Of a stretch of DNA of 30,606 bases, positions 19,544 to 26,986 are shown in pieces (position 1 is the first letter of the stretch; every line of letters starts with the position of its first letter). Below the pieces are notes generated by a model. The model saw only the letters and a list, made by a program, of their open reading frames with translations. It was not told where the DNA came from and did not search any database. Both the position numbers and the translations under genes were made by a program. This DNA comes from CAZEZY01 sp964516635 (GTDB lineage Bacteria; Pseudomonadota; Gammaproteobacteria; Burkholderiales; Burkholderiaceae_C), in contig CAZEZY010000012.1 in NCBI GenBank assembly GCA_964516635.1, positions 1 to 30,606 of the forward strand. The letters are read 5' to 3'.

Positions 19544-19694
19544 GCGTGAGTGGTCACGCAAGGTAATGATTGTCTTCATGTTTTTCGAACCTGACGAAAT
19601 CGTACCCGCTCGCCGTATCCGCTGAACATCGGGCTGCGTGTGATGGACTTCCCGCAACGCAGGGAACACCCGGCGAACGGCGGGTTCACAGATG

Positions 19695-19719
19695 CGTGTA
19701 TACGATGATAAAGTACACG
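19695..19719. promoter_or_regulatory. Candidate brnTA operator/promoter
   Basis: The inverted repeat CGTGTA-N13-TACACG lies five bases before the inferred brnT start and overlaps a plausible -10 region (GATAAA at 19707-19712, with TTCACA 16 bases upstream). BrnA-type antitoxins autoregulate through inverted repeats in their own promoter, so this is the expected place. Confidence 0.4.
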
Positions 19720-19723
19720 AACG

Positions 19724-20020
19724 ATCGATCTCGCGCGCATCATCGGTTTCGACTGGAACGACGGTAACGCCCGCAAGAACGAGAAGCACGGCGTGGCGCA
19801 GGCCGAGGCCAAAGAGGTCTTCTTCAACCAGCCCCTGCTGATGCTGGAAGACGTGCGGCACCGCGACCACGAGGCGCGCTTGCACGCCCTCGGCAAGACG
19901 CTCGATGGGCGTGCGCTGCACATCACCTTCACGCTGCGCGGTGATGGCACCCTGATCCGGGTGATCTCGGCGCGCGACATGCACCGAAAGGAAAGGAGCG
20001 TCTATGACCAAGCCCGCTAA
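19724..20020 (+). CDS. brnT: BrnT family toxin (start codon apparently altered)
   Basis: BrnT toxins are small RelE-fold ribonucleases that halt translation and are neutralised by BrnA. The frame encodes IDLARIIGFDWNDGNARKNE, then a KHGV motif, then FTLRGDGTLIRVISARDMHR and KER near the end, all strong family landmarks; with residue one at 19724 it is 98 residues long. Related proteins begin Met-Asp-Leu. Here the corresponding codon is ATC, the frame is closed by TAA at 19709-19711, and no ATG, GTG or TTG occurs before GTG at 19793, which would delete the first strand. So the toxin is either started from ATC, truncated, or inactive. It overlaps brnA by 17 bases. Confidence 0.72.
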   Translation: MDLARIIGFDWNDGNARKNEKHGVAQAEAKEVFFNQPLLMLEDVRHRDHEARLHALGKTLDGRALHITFTLRGDGTLIRVISARDMHRKERSVYDQAR

Positions 20021-20272
20021 GCCGCTGCCCAGGTTCAGGACCGAGGCGAAGGAGCGCGCGTTCCGGGAGACCGAAGGTCGCGACTCCACCCAGCATCTCG
20101 ACTGGGCGAAGGCGCAGCGTGTGGTGCTGCCCAACCTGAAGCCGTCGACGAAACCATCTCGCTGCGCCTGCCGCAGCACCTGCTCGATGCCATCAAGACG
20201 GCGGCCAACGCGCGCGATGTGCCCTACCAGTCGCTGATCAAGGTGTGGCTGCAGGAGAAGGTCGAGGGTTGA
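20004..20272 (+). pseudogene. brnA: BrnA family antitoxin, frameshifted
   Basis: BrnA antitoxins have a ribbon-helix-helix DNA-binding C-terminus and bind BrnT. The frame from ATG 20004 reads MTKPAKPLPRFRTEAKERAF and continues through LDWAKAQRVVLPNLKPST, as expected. At about 20149 it then shifts. The family sequence resumes in another frame as ETISLRLPQHLLDAIKTAA then RDVPYQSLIKVWLQEKVEG, ending at the TGA at 20270-20272. Restoring one base near 20149 would give a normal 89-residue protein. As written, the product loses its DNA-binding and dimerisation half. This may be a real mutation or an assembly error. Confidence 0.78.
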
Positions 20273-20376
20273 TACATGGCGTGGGTACGGGCACGCTCGC
20301 GGCGGAGGCCAGGACAGGACAAGGGCATGCATGCCGGCGCCGACCGAACACCGCACCGCTTGAGGTACGGGCACTC

Positions 20377-21609
20377 ATGAAGACCCTCCTTGGACTCACT
20401 GTCGGCGGCTGCATCCTCCTCGTGTTCCAGACCTCGGGGGCGGGGACGGCCCCATCGGCTGCCGCCCACTACCCGGTGGTCGGTACGGGACAGAGCGAGT
20501 GCTACAGCGAAGGCGGCGACGTCATTCGGTGCCCGACGGCTGGGACTTTCCTCTCGGGACAGGACCCCCAGCATCCCGCCCGCCGGCCCAGCTATGCCGA
20601 CAACGGTGACGGCACGGTCACGGATCGGGTGACGGGACTGGTCTGGGCCAAGGCGCCAAGCCCTCCGATGGCGGTCTCCGATCTCGACGGCTTCGCACAG
20701 GCGAGCCGTCTCGGCGGTCACGCCGACTGGCGCGTGCCCACGATCCGCGAGCTGTATTCACTCATCGACTATCGCGGCGGTTATTCGGGCGATCCACGAA
20801 CCTCGCGACCCTACCTCGACACCTCGGTCTTCGACTTTGCCTATGGTGCGGGCACGGGCCTCGGAGACGCGGCGCACGGCCGAAGGCCGATCGACGTCCA
20901 GGAGTGGAGCGCGACGCGCTACGTCGGCCGGACCATGGGCGGCGACGAAACGGTCTTCGGCGTCAACTTCGCCGACGGCCGGATCAAGGGGTATCCGGTC
21001 ATGGATCCGGGCAACCGCATGCAGACGCCCAACCGGCTCGCCGTCCGGCTGGTTCGAGGCCCTTCCTACGGACGGAACGATTTCCACCCGGATGCCGACA
21101 CGGTGACCGATCGCGCCACCGGTCTGGTCTGGCAGCGGCGCAGTGTCGCCGGGGCGCTGCGCTGGGCAGACGCCCTGGCCTACTGCGGCGAGCTCTCGCT
21201 GGACGGTCACCGCGACTGGCGACTGCCGAACGCGAAGGAACTTCACTCGATCGTCGACTATTCGCGAATTCCGGCCATCGACCCGCTGTTCGGGTTGAGC
21301 GATCGCCTGGTCTACCTCTGGTCGTCCACCACGCATCTCGAGGAGCCGCCGCCGGCGACTGTGCCGAACCGCGCGTTTTCGCGGACCGGCGAACTTGCCG
21401 TGTACGCGGCAATCGGGCCGGCAATGGGTTACATGGAGGCACCGCCCGGATCCGGGCGGCGCCGCTGGCTCGACGTGCACGGCGCAGGAGCCATGCGAAG
21501 CGACCCGAAGACGGCGACACCCGGCGCGTTTCCGTTCGGCTTCGGCCCGCAGGGCGACGACATTCGCGGACACAACCACGTCCTGTGCGTGCGCGATCTG
21601 GCCGGGTGA
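20377..21609 (+). CDS. Exported protein with two DUF1566 (Lcl C-terminal) domains
   Basis: This is a 410-residue protein with an N-terminal signal or anchor (MKTLLGLTVGGCILLVFQTSG; Cys12 is not in a good lipobox). Two related DUF1566 units follow, at about residues 60-230 and 240-408. The repeats align at DGTVTDRVTGLVWAK with DTVTDRATGLVWQRR, and at HADWRVPTIRELYSLIDY with HRDWRLPNAKELHSIVDY. The fold is related to C-type lectins and formylglycine-generating-enzyme-like proteins, and members are surface or periplasmic proteins of mostly unknown role. The ATG at 20377 is chosen for the signal sequence. It lies within the putative cassette, between brnA and the reductase gene. Confidence 0.8.
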   Translation: MKTLLGLTVGGCILLVFQTSGAGTAPSAAAHYPVVGTGQSECYSEGGDVIRCPTAGTFLSGQDPQHPARRPSYADNGDGTVTDRVTGLVWAKAPSPPMAVSDLDGFAQASRLGGHADWRVPTIRELYSLIDYRGGYSGDPRTSRPYLDTSVFDFAYGAGTGLGDAAHGRRPIDVQEWSATRYVGRTMGGDETVFGVNFADGRIKGYPVMDPGNRMQTPNRLAVRLVRGPSYGRNDFHPDADTVTDRATGLVWQRRSVAGALRWADALAYCGELSLDGHRDWRLPNAKELHSIVDYSRIPAIDPLFGLSDRLVYLWSSTTHLEEPPPATVPNRAFSRTGELAVYAAIGPAMGYMEAPPGSGRRRWLDVHGAGAMRSDPKTATPGAFPFGFGPQGDDIRGHNHVLCVRDLAG

Positions 21610-21666
21610 AAGCGTCCGTCGCGCGCGCCGGTAAACTGTTGTTCAATCCCGGAGTCGAGGGAAACC

Positions 21667-22683
21667 ATGTCGGATATTCTGATCTACGGCGCAGCGGGAT
21701 ACACCGGACGGCTTTGCGCCGAGGAGTTCGTCAGAGCGGGACTGCGGCCCGTGCTGGGCGGGCGGCAGGAAACGGTGCGCGCGCTGGCTGCGCGTCTCGA
21801 CCTCGAGGCGGCTGTTTTCGACTTGAACGACTCGCCCGAGATCGAGCGGCAACTGAAGGGCGTGCGCCTGCTGTTGAACCTCTCCGGGCAGTTTGTCACG
21901 ACCCAGAAACCTCTCATCGAAGCCTGCCTGGCTTCCGGCACCCACTACATCGACCTTGCGGGCGAAGTGGAGGACACCTCCAGCGCTTTTGCCTTCGACG
22001 AACAGGCTCGCCGCGCGAACATCATGATCATGCCTGGCGCCGGCTTCAATGTCGCACCCTCCGATATCGCGGCGGGGCTCGCGAAGAAGAGGTTGCCGGA
22101 TGCGACCGAACTGGTGATCGCCCTGGCCACCGACGGTGGGGTATCGCGCGGCACCCTCAAGGGGATGCTGTCGCATATCGAACATCCCGGGCACCGACGA
22201 GTCGGCGGCGCCCTGGTCGCGGCCCTGCCAGCCGAAACCGAACTCAATTTTCAGGTTGCAGGCAGGAAGTTCCGCGCGGTCTATGACCCTTGGCTCGGGG
22301 ACCTTTTCACCGCAGGGGTTTCGACCGGCATCGGCAACATCTCGACCTACTCGGTCCTGCCGGGGCTCGCAGTCACGATGATGAAGGGCCGGCTGCTCTG
22401 GCTGCGCAATCTGATCCTGAACCACCTGCTGCCACTCTTCCCGGAGGGTTCGTCGGCGCGCCAGCTGCGCGACGGCAGGTCCTATGTCCTGGCGATCGTT
22501 TCCAACGGGCAGACCCAGCAGCGGGTCGCGTTGATGGGTCCGGAAGCCTACCGGTTCACCGTACTCTGCCTTCGCGAGATTGCGCTTGCGGTGCTGGCGG
22601 GGAAGTGGTCCCCAGGCTTCCAGACCCCGGCCCTCTACGGGCGGGAACTGCTCGACCGGATCGAGGGCGTGAAATGGGACTGA
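21667..22683 (+). CDS. Saccharopine-dehydrogenase-like NAD(P)-binding protein
   Basis: This is a 338-residue protein with an N-terminal Rossmann fold (ILIYGAAGYTGRLCAEEFVR, nucleotide-binding GxxGxxG) and the Sacchrp_dh_NADP family pattern (LLNLSGQFVTTQKPLIEACL, GTHYIDLAGE). Relatives include the trans-acting enoyl reductases of mycobacterial lipid synthesis and eukaryotic SCCPDH-like oxidoreductases. The substrate is unknown, and true lysine-pathway saccharopine dehydrogenase is unlikely. It is shorter than the trans-enoyl reductases (about 415). It follows the DUF1566 gene by 57 bases. Its stop overlaps an ATG that starts a short frame cut off at the cassette edge. Confidence 0.83.
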   Translation: MSDILIYGAAGYTGRLCAEEFVRAGLRPVLGGRQETVRALAARLDLEAAVFDLNDSPEIERQLKGVRLLLNLSGQFVTTQKPLIEACLASGTHYIDLAGEVEDTSSAFAFDEQARRANIMIMPGAGFNVAPSDIAAGLAKKRLPDATELVIALATDGGVSRGTLKGMLSHIEHPGHRRVGGALVAALPAETELNFQVAGRKFRAVYDPWLGDLFTAGVSTGIGNISTYSVLPGLAVTMMKGRLLWLRNLILNHLLPLFPEGSSARQLRDGRSYVLAIVSNGQTQQRVALMGPEAYRFTVLCLREIALAVLAGKWSPGFQTPALYGRELLDRIEGVKWD

Positions 22684-22751
22684 GATCGGTCGACAAGGTG
22701 TACGGCGGGCGCAAGGACGACGAATGGCACGCCACAGGCGTCAGACGTTGA
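22674..22751 (+). pseudogene. Truncated 5' end of an unknown gene at the cassette edge
   Basis: The ATG overlaps the reductase stop in the tight manner of a next operon gene. The frame gives a 25-residue peptide (MGLRSVDKVYGGRKDDEWHA, then TGVRR) that ends in the TGA formed by the right-hand direct repeat, inside the ychF 3' end. It may be the stump of a gene lost when the cassette joined ychF. No homologue is recognised, and chance cannot be excluded. Confidence 0.3.
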
Positions 22752-22752
22752 A
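22741..22752 (+). repeat. Right 12-bp direct repeat, within the ychF 3' end
   Basis: This is the second copy of TCAGACGTTGAA. On the minus strand it encodes Phe-Asn-Val-stop of ychF. The identity with 19532-19543 ends exactly at both edges (the flanking bases differ). Confidence 0.55.
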
Positions 22753-23827
22753 CAGGAAGTTCATCACATCGCCATCCTTGACGAGGTAGTCCTTGCCCTC
22801 GGCGCGCATCTTGCCGGCGTCCTTGGCGCCCTGCTCGCCCTTGAGGGCGATGTAGTCGTCAAAGGCGATGGTCTGGGCACGGATGAAACCGCGCTCGAAA
22901 TCGCCATGGATCACGCCCGCAGCCTGGGGGGCGGTGGCGCCGATGCGCACCGTCCAGGCGCGCACTTCCTTTTCGCCCGCGGTGAAGTAGGTCTGCAGGC
23001 CCAGCAGCTTGAAGCCGGCGCGGATCAGGCGGTTCAGACCCGGTTCGTCCTGGCCCAGTTCCTTCAGGAATTCGAGCCGGTCGGCGTCGTCCATTTCGGC
23101 CAGTTCGGCCTCGATCTTGGCGCAGATGGCCACCACCGGCGCGTTTTGCGCGTCGGCGTATTCGCGCAGGCGGTCCAGAAAGGGGTTGTTCTCGAAGCCG
23201 TCCTCGCTCACGTTGCCCACGAACATGGCGGGCTTGGCGGTGATCAGGCACAGCGGCTTGAGCAGCACCTTCTCCTGGTCGTTCAGATCCAGCGTGCGCA
23301 CCGGCTTGCCCTCGTCCAGCACGGCCTGCACCTTGGTCAGCAGGGCCACCAGGGCGGCGGCTTCCTTGTCATTGCCGCTCTTGGCAGCCTTGGTGTAGCG
23401 CTGCAGCGCTTTTTCCACCGTGCCCATGTCCGCCAGACACAGCTCGGTCTGGATGACTTCGATAACGGCAATCGGTTCCAACAAGATGGCCACGAGGATG
23501 ACGTTGTNNNNNNNNNNCCACGTTCACGATGGCATCGGTCTCGCGGATGTGCGCGAGAAACTGGTTGCCCAGGCCTTCGCCTTGGGATGCACCGGCCACG
23601 AGCCCGGCAATGTCCACGAACTCCACGATCGCGGGCACGATGCGCTCGGGTTTGACGATGTCAGCCAGTTGCTGCAAACGAGGGTCGGGCACCTCCACCA
23701 CCCCCACATTGGGCTCGATGGTGCAGAAGGGGTAGTTCTCCGCCGCAATGCCCGCCTTGGTCAGGGCGTTGAAGAGGGTGGATTTGCCAACGTTGGGCAG
23801 GCCGACAATGCCGCACTTGAGACTCAT
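22741..23827 (-). CDS. ychF: Redox-responsive ATPase/GTPase YchF (Obg family), interrupted by an N gap
   Basis: YchF (OLA1 in eukaryotes) is a ribosome-associated P-loop NTPase that prefers ATP and is linked to oxidative-stress responses. The N-terminal part starts MSLKCGIVGLPNVGKSTLFN (G1 loop) and has FVDIAGLVAGASQGEGLGNQ (G3 region). The C-terminal TGS/ACF domain contains TYFTAGEKEVRAWTVRIGAT and ends MNFLFNV. Ten Ns at 23508-23517 break the frame. Family alignment predicts 18 missing bases, which would restore one frame of 364 residues, the normal length. So this is one intact gene with a scaffold gap, not two genes. Residues just after the gap look corrupted. Confidence 0.95.
23508..23517. 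other. Assembly gap (10 N) inside ychF
   Basis: Ten consecutive unresolved bases. The codon before the gap is Val103 plus one base. The sequence after it resumes at the expected Asp-Asn-Val-Ile, so roughly six residues are absent. The N count is a placeholder and does not preserve the frame. Confidence 0.99.
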
Positions 23828-23908
23828 GTAAGCCTTGTGATTGAAATATCAGAAAACGACGATTTTACCTGCCTCCGTTGTGGTCAACGCCCATTACACT
23901 AGCATCCC

Positions 23909-24907
23909 ATGCCGCTCGACCCTGGAGAAAACCCACCCGATGGCCTGCCCCTGGACCTGGAAGGGGCAGCGAAGGAGGTTCATGTCCTTCTGGACTCCGA
24001 TCCCGCGGAAGCCTTGCCTGCTCTGCGCAGGCGACTTGCCGCTCTGCTCATGGAAGGCAAGGACGCCAAAGATTTCAGCAAACGACTGGCGTTTGTCGAA
24101 GCCGGTCTTCGCTTGACGCTCCAATCAGGGGAAGACGATTCCCTGTTTGTGCTGGTACAGATGCTGTCTGACCGGCAGTACGGCTACAGCGCCACCCACG
24201 CCCTGCTCGCCGCTTCCACCTGCCTGCTGGTGGCCCCCATGGCCGGCATCGCTGAGCCACAGCTCGCTTCACTGGTCAGGGCAGCCCTGACGATGAACAT
24301 CGCCATGACCGAAATGCAGGACTTGCTGGCCACCCAGGCCCATCAGACCACCCCTTATCAGCGTGAAGCGATCGAATCCCATCCCACAGAGGGGGTGGAC
24401 ATACTCAAAGCCCTGGGGGTGAACGACACCCTGTGGTTAGAACTGGTTCAGGATCACCACGAGTCAGATGACGGGCAAGGTTACCCGAACCATAAAGTCC
24501 AGCTCTCGATCCACCAGCAGATCCTGCGAATGAGCGATCTGTTCATCGCTCAAATCAGCCCGCGCACCTCGCGCAGGGGATTGTGGCCGAACGTGGTGGT
24601 GGCCAAACTTTACAACGAGTCGCAGAGGCGCTCCAGTCCATTGGGCTCTTTTTTTGCCAAACAGTTGGGCATGTATCCACCGGGCAGCTACGTCAAGTTG
24701 CATTCGGGAGAAACGGCCGTGGTGATCAGCAGAGGCGCCCGAGTCAACGCGCCCGTTGCCATGGCGATCATGGACCCGGCCAATCTGCCGCTCTCCAAAC
24801 CGATCAAGCGGAATTGTGAGGTGCCAAAGTTCGCCATCAAGTCACCTGTATCACCGGAAGACATCCGCATCCGGCTGGACCGTTCCCGCCTGCTCAAACG
24901 CGTCTGA
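23909..24907 (+). CDS. Degenerate HD-GYP domain protein
   Basis: This is a 332-residue cytoplasmic protein resembling HD-GYP cyclic-di-GMP phosphodiesterases. It has an N-terminal helical region (1-80), an HD-type core (about 90-240) and a C-terminal extension (about 250-332, with YPPGSYVKLHSGETAVVISR, a segment often found after HD-GYP domains). His97, His158 (SHPTEGVDIL), and HHE..DGQGYP at 183-193 are kept. The hallmark His-Asp of the HD motif, however, is replaced by Met129-Asn130 (ALTMNIAMTEM). Loss of two metal ligands suggests little or no phosphodiesterase activity, and a binding or signalling role is more likely. It is divergent from ychF and convergent with the MOSC gene. Confidence 0.78.
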   Translation: MPLDPGENPPDGLPLDLEGAAKEVHVLLDSDPAEALPALRRRLAALLMEGKDAKDFSKRLAFVEAGLRLTLQSGEDDSLFVLVQMLSDRQYGYSATHALLAASTCLLVAPMAGIAEPQLASLVRAALTMNIAMTEMQDLLATQAHQTTPYQREAIESHPTEGVDILKALGVNDTLWLELVQDHHESDDGQGYPNHKVQLSIHQQILRMSDLFIAQISPRTSRRGLWPNVVVAKLYNESQRRSSPLGSFFAKQLGMYPPGSYVKLHSGETAVVISRGARVNAPVAMAIMDPANLPLSKPIKRNCEVPKFAIKSPVSPEDIRIRLDRSRLLKRV

Positions 24908-24913
24908 GTGCTT

Positions 24914-25801
24914 TCACCAGGCGCCCCAGCGCCCTCGGCCCGTCAAGCCCTCGTGCAACCGCTGGCCGTCCCCCTCGATGACGATGGCATTCATGCCGAA
25001 GGTGATCGCCCCCATGAGGCGCCGATCCTGCCGGTAGGTTTGAAGCACCGGTGAAACGAGCTGGCCTTCGGTGCCCGTCAGGGGATCCACATCGGGAATG
25101 GAACAGCGGGAACAGGGCTTGACCAGGCGCAGGTTCACCCCCCCATCGAGATGCAGCGAAGCCAGCCGGTCTTCATCGTGCGATGACAGCCCTTTCAGGA
25201 CGATATTGGGACGGAATCGCTCCACCCCCACTGGCGCCTGACCCCGCATGGCCAGCCTTTCGTTGAGATCGTTCAGCGACGCGGTGGAGAGCACGAGCAA
25301 GGGATAGCCATCGCTGAACTGGTTGGGTGCCTGGTACCCCCCGGTCCAGCGGACATCCGACGGCCGGTGGCAGGCCGGGTCAAAACGGACGAGCCGCAAG
25401 CGCTGGGCCAGGCCAGGGCGGTCCGCCAGCAGGCAGTCGGTGAACCACTGAGCGGCCACGTCCCCCATGTCATAAGCGTCCACTTCGTCATCCCAGACCC
25501 GTACCTTGCAGGGTGCCTCTGCCCCCTCGAGCGACAGATGCAGCGACAACATGCCCGGCGCCCGCAATTCCAGCTGCCCCATCCGGAACCGGGGTTGCAC
25601 GAGGGCCATGCGCGGCAATTCCCGCTGCGAAACAAACTCGCCCGCCTCATCCACCACCATCCAGGCCCGGTCCCATTCCAGCCCCGTATCGAGCAGTTCG
25701 ACTTCACTCAGGCGGATGCCGGCGCAGGACTTGACCGGATAGATCCACAGCTGGTCGATCGCAAACGGCAGCGCCGCGTCATCGTCGGGGAGGTCGGTCA
25801 T
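24914..25801 (-). CDS. MOSC-domain protein (YcbX/mARC-like, molybdenum cofactor binding)
   Basis: This is a 295-residue protein with an N-terminal MOSC beta-barrel domain (IDQLWIYPVKSCAGIRLSEV, about residues 14-130) and a C-terminal MOSC domain (about 160-290, with FRPNIVLKG and KPCSRCSIPDVDP). Cys230 is at the position of the cysteine that coordinates molybdenum in mARC/YcbX. Known relatives reduce N-hydroxylated compounds. Unlike E. coli YcbX (369 residues), it lacks the C-terminal 2Fe-2S ferredoxin domain, so an external electron donor is needed. The ATG at 25801 fits the domain start. It is divergent from the monooxygenase gene across only 41 bases and ends six bases from the HD-GYP gene. 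Confidence 0.9.
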   Translation of the reverse strand: MTDLPDDDAALPFAIDQLWIYPVKSCAGIRLSEVELLDTGLEWDRAWMVVDEAGEFVSQRELPRMALVQPRFRMGQLELRAPGMLSLHLSLEGAEAPCKVRVWDDEVDAYDMGDVAAQWFTDCLLADRPGLAQRLRLVRFDPACHRPSDVRWTGGYQAPNQFSDGYPLLVLSTASLNDLNERLAMRGQAPVGVERFRPNIVLKGLSSHDEDRLASLHLDGGVNLRLVKPCSRCSIPDVDPLTGTEGQLVSPVLQTYRQDRRLMGAITFGMNAIVIEGDGQRLHEGLTGRGRWGAW

Positions 25802-25842
25802 GGGGTTATCCTTTGAAATGCACATCCACCTACAATTTGAAC

Positions 25843-26985
25843 ATGAGCAAGACTTACGATGTTGCGGTACGGGGTGCCGGCCTGGTGGCCCACACGCTGG
25901 CCCTTCTGCTGTCTCGTGACCGCCTGAAAGTCGCGCTCGTCCAGCCGGATGCCCCCGCCAACGGTTCGCGGCACCCCGATGTTCGTGCCTATGCCCTGAA
26001 TCATGCTTCCCGGGCGCTGCTCCAGCATCTGAAGGTCTGGCCTGATGACTCGGCCGTGACCGCGGTGAAGCAGATGTGGCTGTCGGAACCCGATGCGGAT
26101 GACCCGGCCACCCTCCGGTTCGAGGCCCCGTCGCAGACTGACGAACTCGCCTGGATCGTGGATGTGCCGTCTCTGGAAGACACGCTGCGGCAGGCGGTCC
26201 GGTTCCAGACCGGGGTGGACACGCTCCAGGCGGCACCGCCGGCCCGGCTCACGGTCATCTGCGAGGGCAAACGCAGCACCACGCGCGACGAGATGGGCTT
26301 CGAGTTCGATGTGAAACCTTACGAGCACACCGCGGTGGCGGCAAGACTCGACTGCGCCCGGCCGCATGCCGGTGTGGCCAGACAATGGTTTCTCCATGGC
26401 GATGTGCTCGCGCTGCTGCCCATGGGCGGAGACGAGGGCCGCACGGTGGCGCTGGTGTGGTCGGTGTCCCACGACCGGGCCCGTGAGCTGCTGGCGGCCG
26501 ATGCCTCGGCTTTTGAAGCGCAACTCATGGCGGCCAGCGACCATGCCCTGGGCGACATGAAGCTCCTCGGCCCTCCGGCTGGCTGGCCCCTGGAGCTCTC
26601 GCAGGCGCGCCAGTGGGTGAAACCGGGGGTGGCACTCGCCGGCGATGCCGCCCATGCCATGCATCCGCTCGCCGGGCAGGGACTGAATGTGGGTCTGGGC
26701 GATGCCGCTGCGCTGGCCACTCTCCTTCACCAGCGGGAATACTGGCGCGAACCGGGCGACCTCAAACTGCTGCGACGCTACGAACGGGCCCGCAAGGCCG
26801 ACTTCCAGCGCATGGCTGGCGTCACCGAAGGCCTGTACGGCCTCTTTGGCCACCAGGACGACCGGATGCAGACGCTCCGGCGCTGGGGCATGCGCAACTT
26901 TGACCGCCTCGCCCCCCTCAAACGGTGGGCCATTCGACAGGCCACCGGCCAGCACCAGTCCCACCCTTTTTCCAGGAATCCCTAG
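25843..26985 (+). CDS. Divergent UbiH/VisC-family FAD-dependent monooxygenase
   Basis: This 380-residue flavoprotein hydroxylase is of the ubiquinone-biosynthesis class. The C-terminal FAD signature is excellent (VKPGVALAGDAAHAMHPLAG followed by QGLNVGLGDAAAL). The N-terminal dinucleotide motif is atypical: AVRGAGLVAHTLALLLSR lacks the third glycine, and the acidic residue ending the second strand is Gln (VALVQ). The central Asp-Gly motif reads CEGKRSTTR. A ring-hydroxylating role in ubiquinone synthesis is inferred from family only. The ATG at 25843 is preferred over one 10 codons upstream because the Rossmann strand starts directly after it. One base separates its stop from dsbC. Confidence 0.85.
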   Translation: MSKTYDVAVRGAGLVAHTLALLLSRDRLKVALVQPDAPANGSRHPDVRAYALNHASRALLQHLKVWPDDSAVTAVKQMWLSEPDADDPATLRFEAPSQTDELAWIVDVPSLEDTLRQAVRFQTGVDTLQAAPPARLTVICEGKRSTTRDEMGFEFDVKPYEHTAVAARLDCARPHAGVARQWFLHGDVLALLPMGGDEGRTVALVWSVSHDRARELLAADASAFEAQLMAASDHALGDMKLLGPPAGWPLELSQARQWVKPGVALAGDAAHAMHPLAGQGLNVGLGDAAALATLLHQREYWREPGDLKLLRRYERARKADFQRMAGVTEGLYGLFGHQDDRMQTLRRWGMRNFDRLAPLKRWAIRQATGQHQSHPFSRNP

Positions 26986-26986
26986 C

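Noticed and set aside
19544..19559. Hairpin GCGTGA-gtgg-TCACGC after the RND permease
   Set aside because: It could be a weak terminator or a recombination-site structure, but the stem is short and no T run follows on either strand; only mentioned with the direct repeat.
19532..20374. A 280-codon minus-strand frame across the left cassette edge
   Set aside because: It lies antisense to brnT/brnA, has no recognisable motif, and its last residues match the end of YchF only because of the 12-bp repeat.
22741..23827. Reading ychF as two separate or split genes
   Set aside because: The break coincides with the N run; filling the 18 bases expected from the family restores one 364-residue frame.
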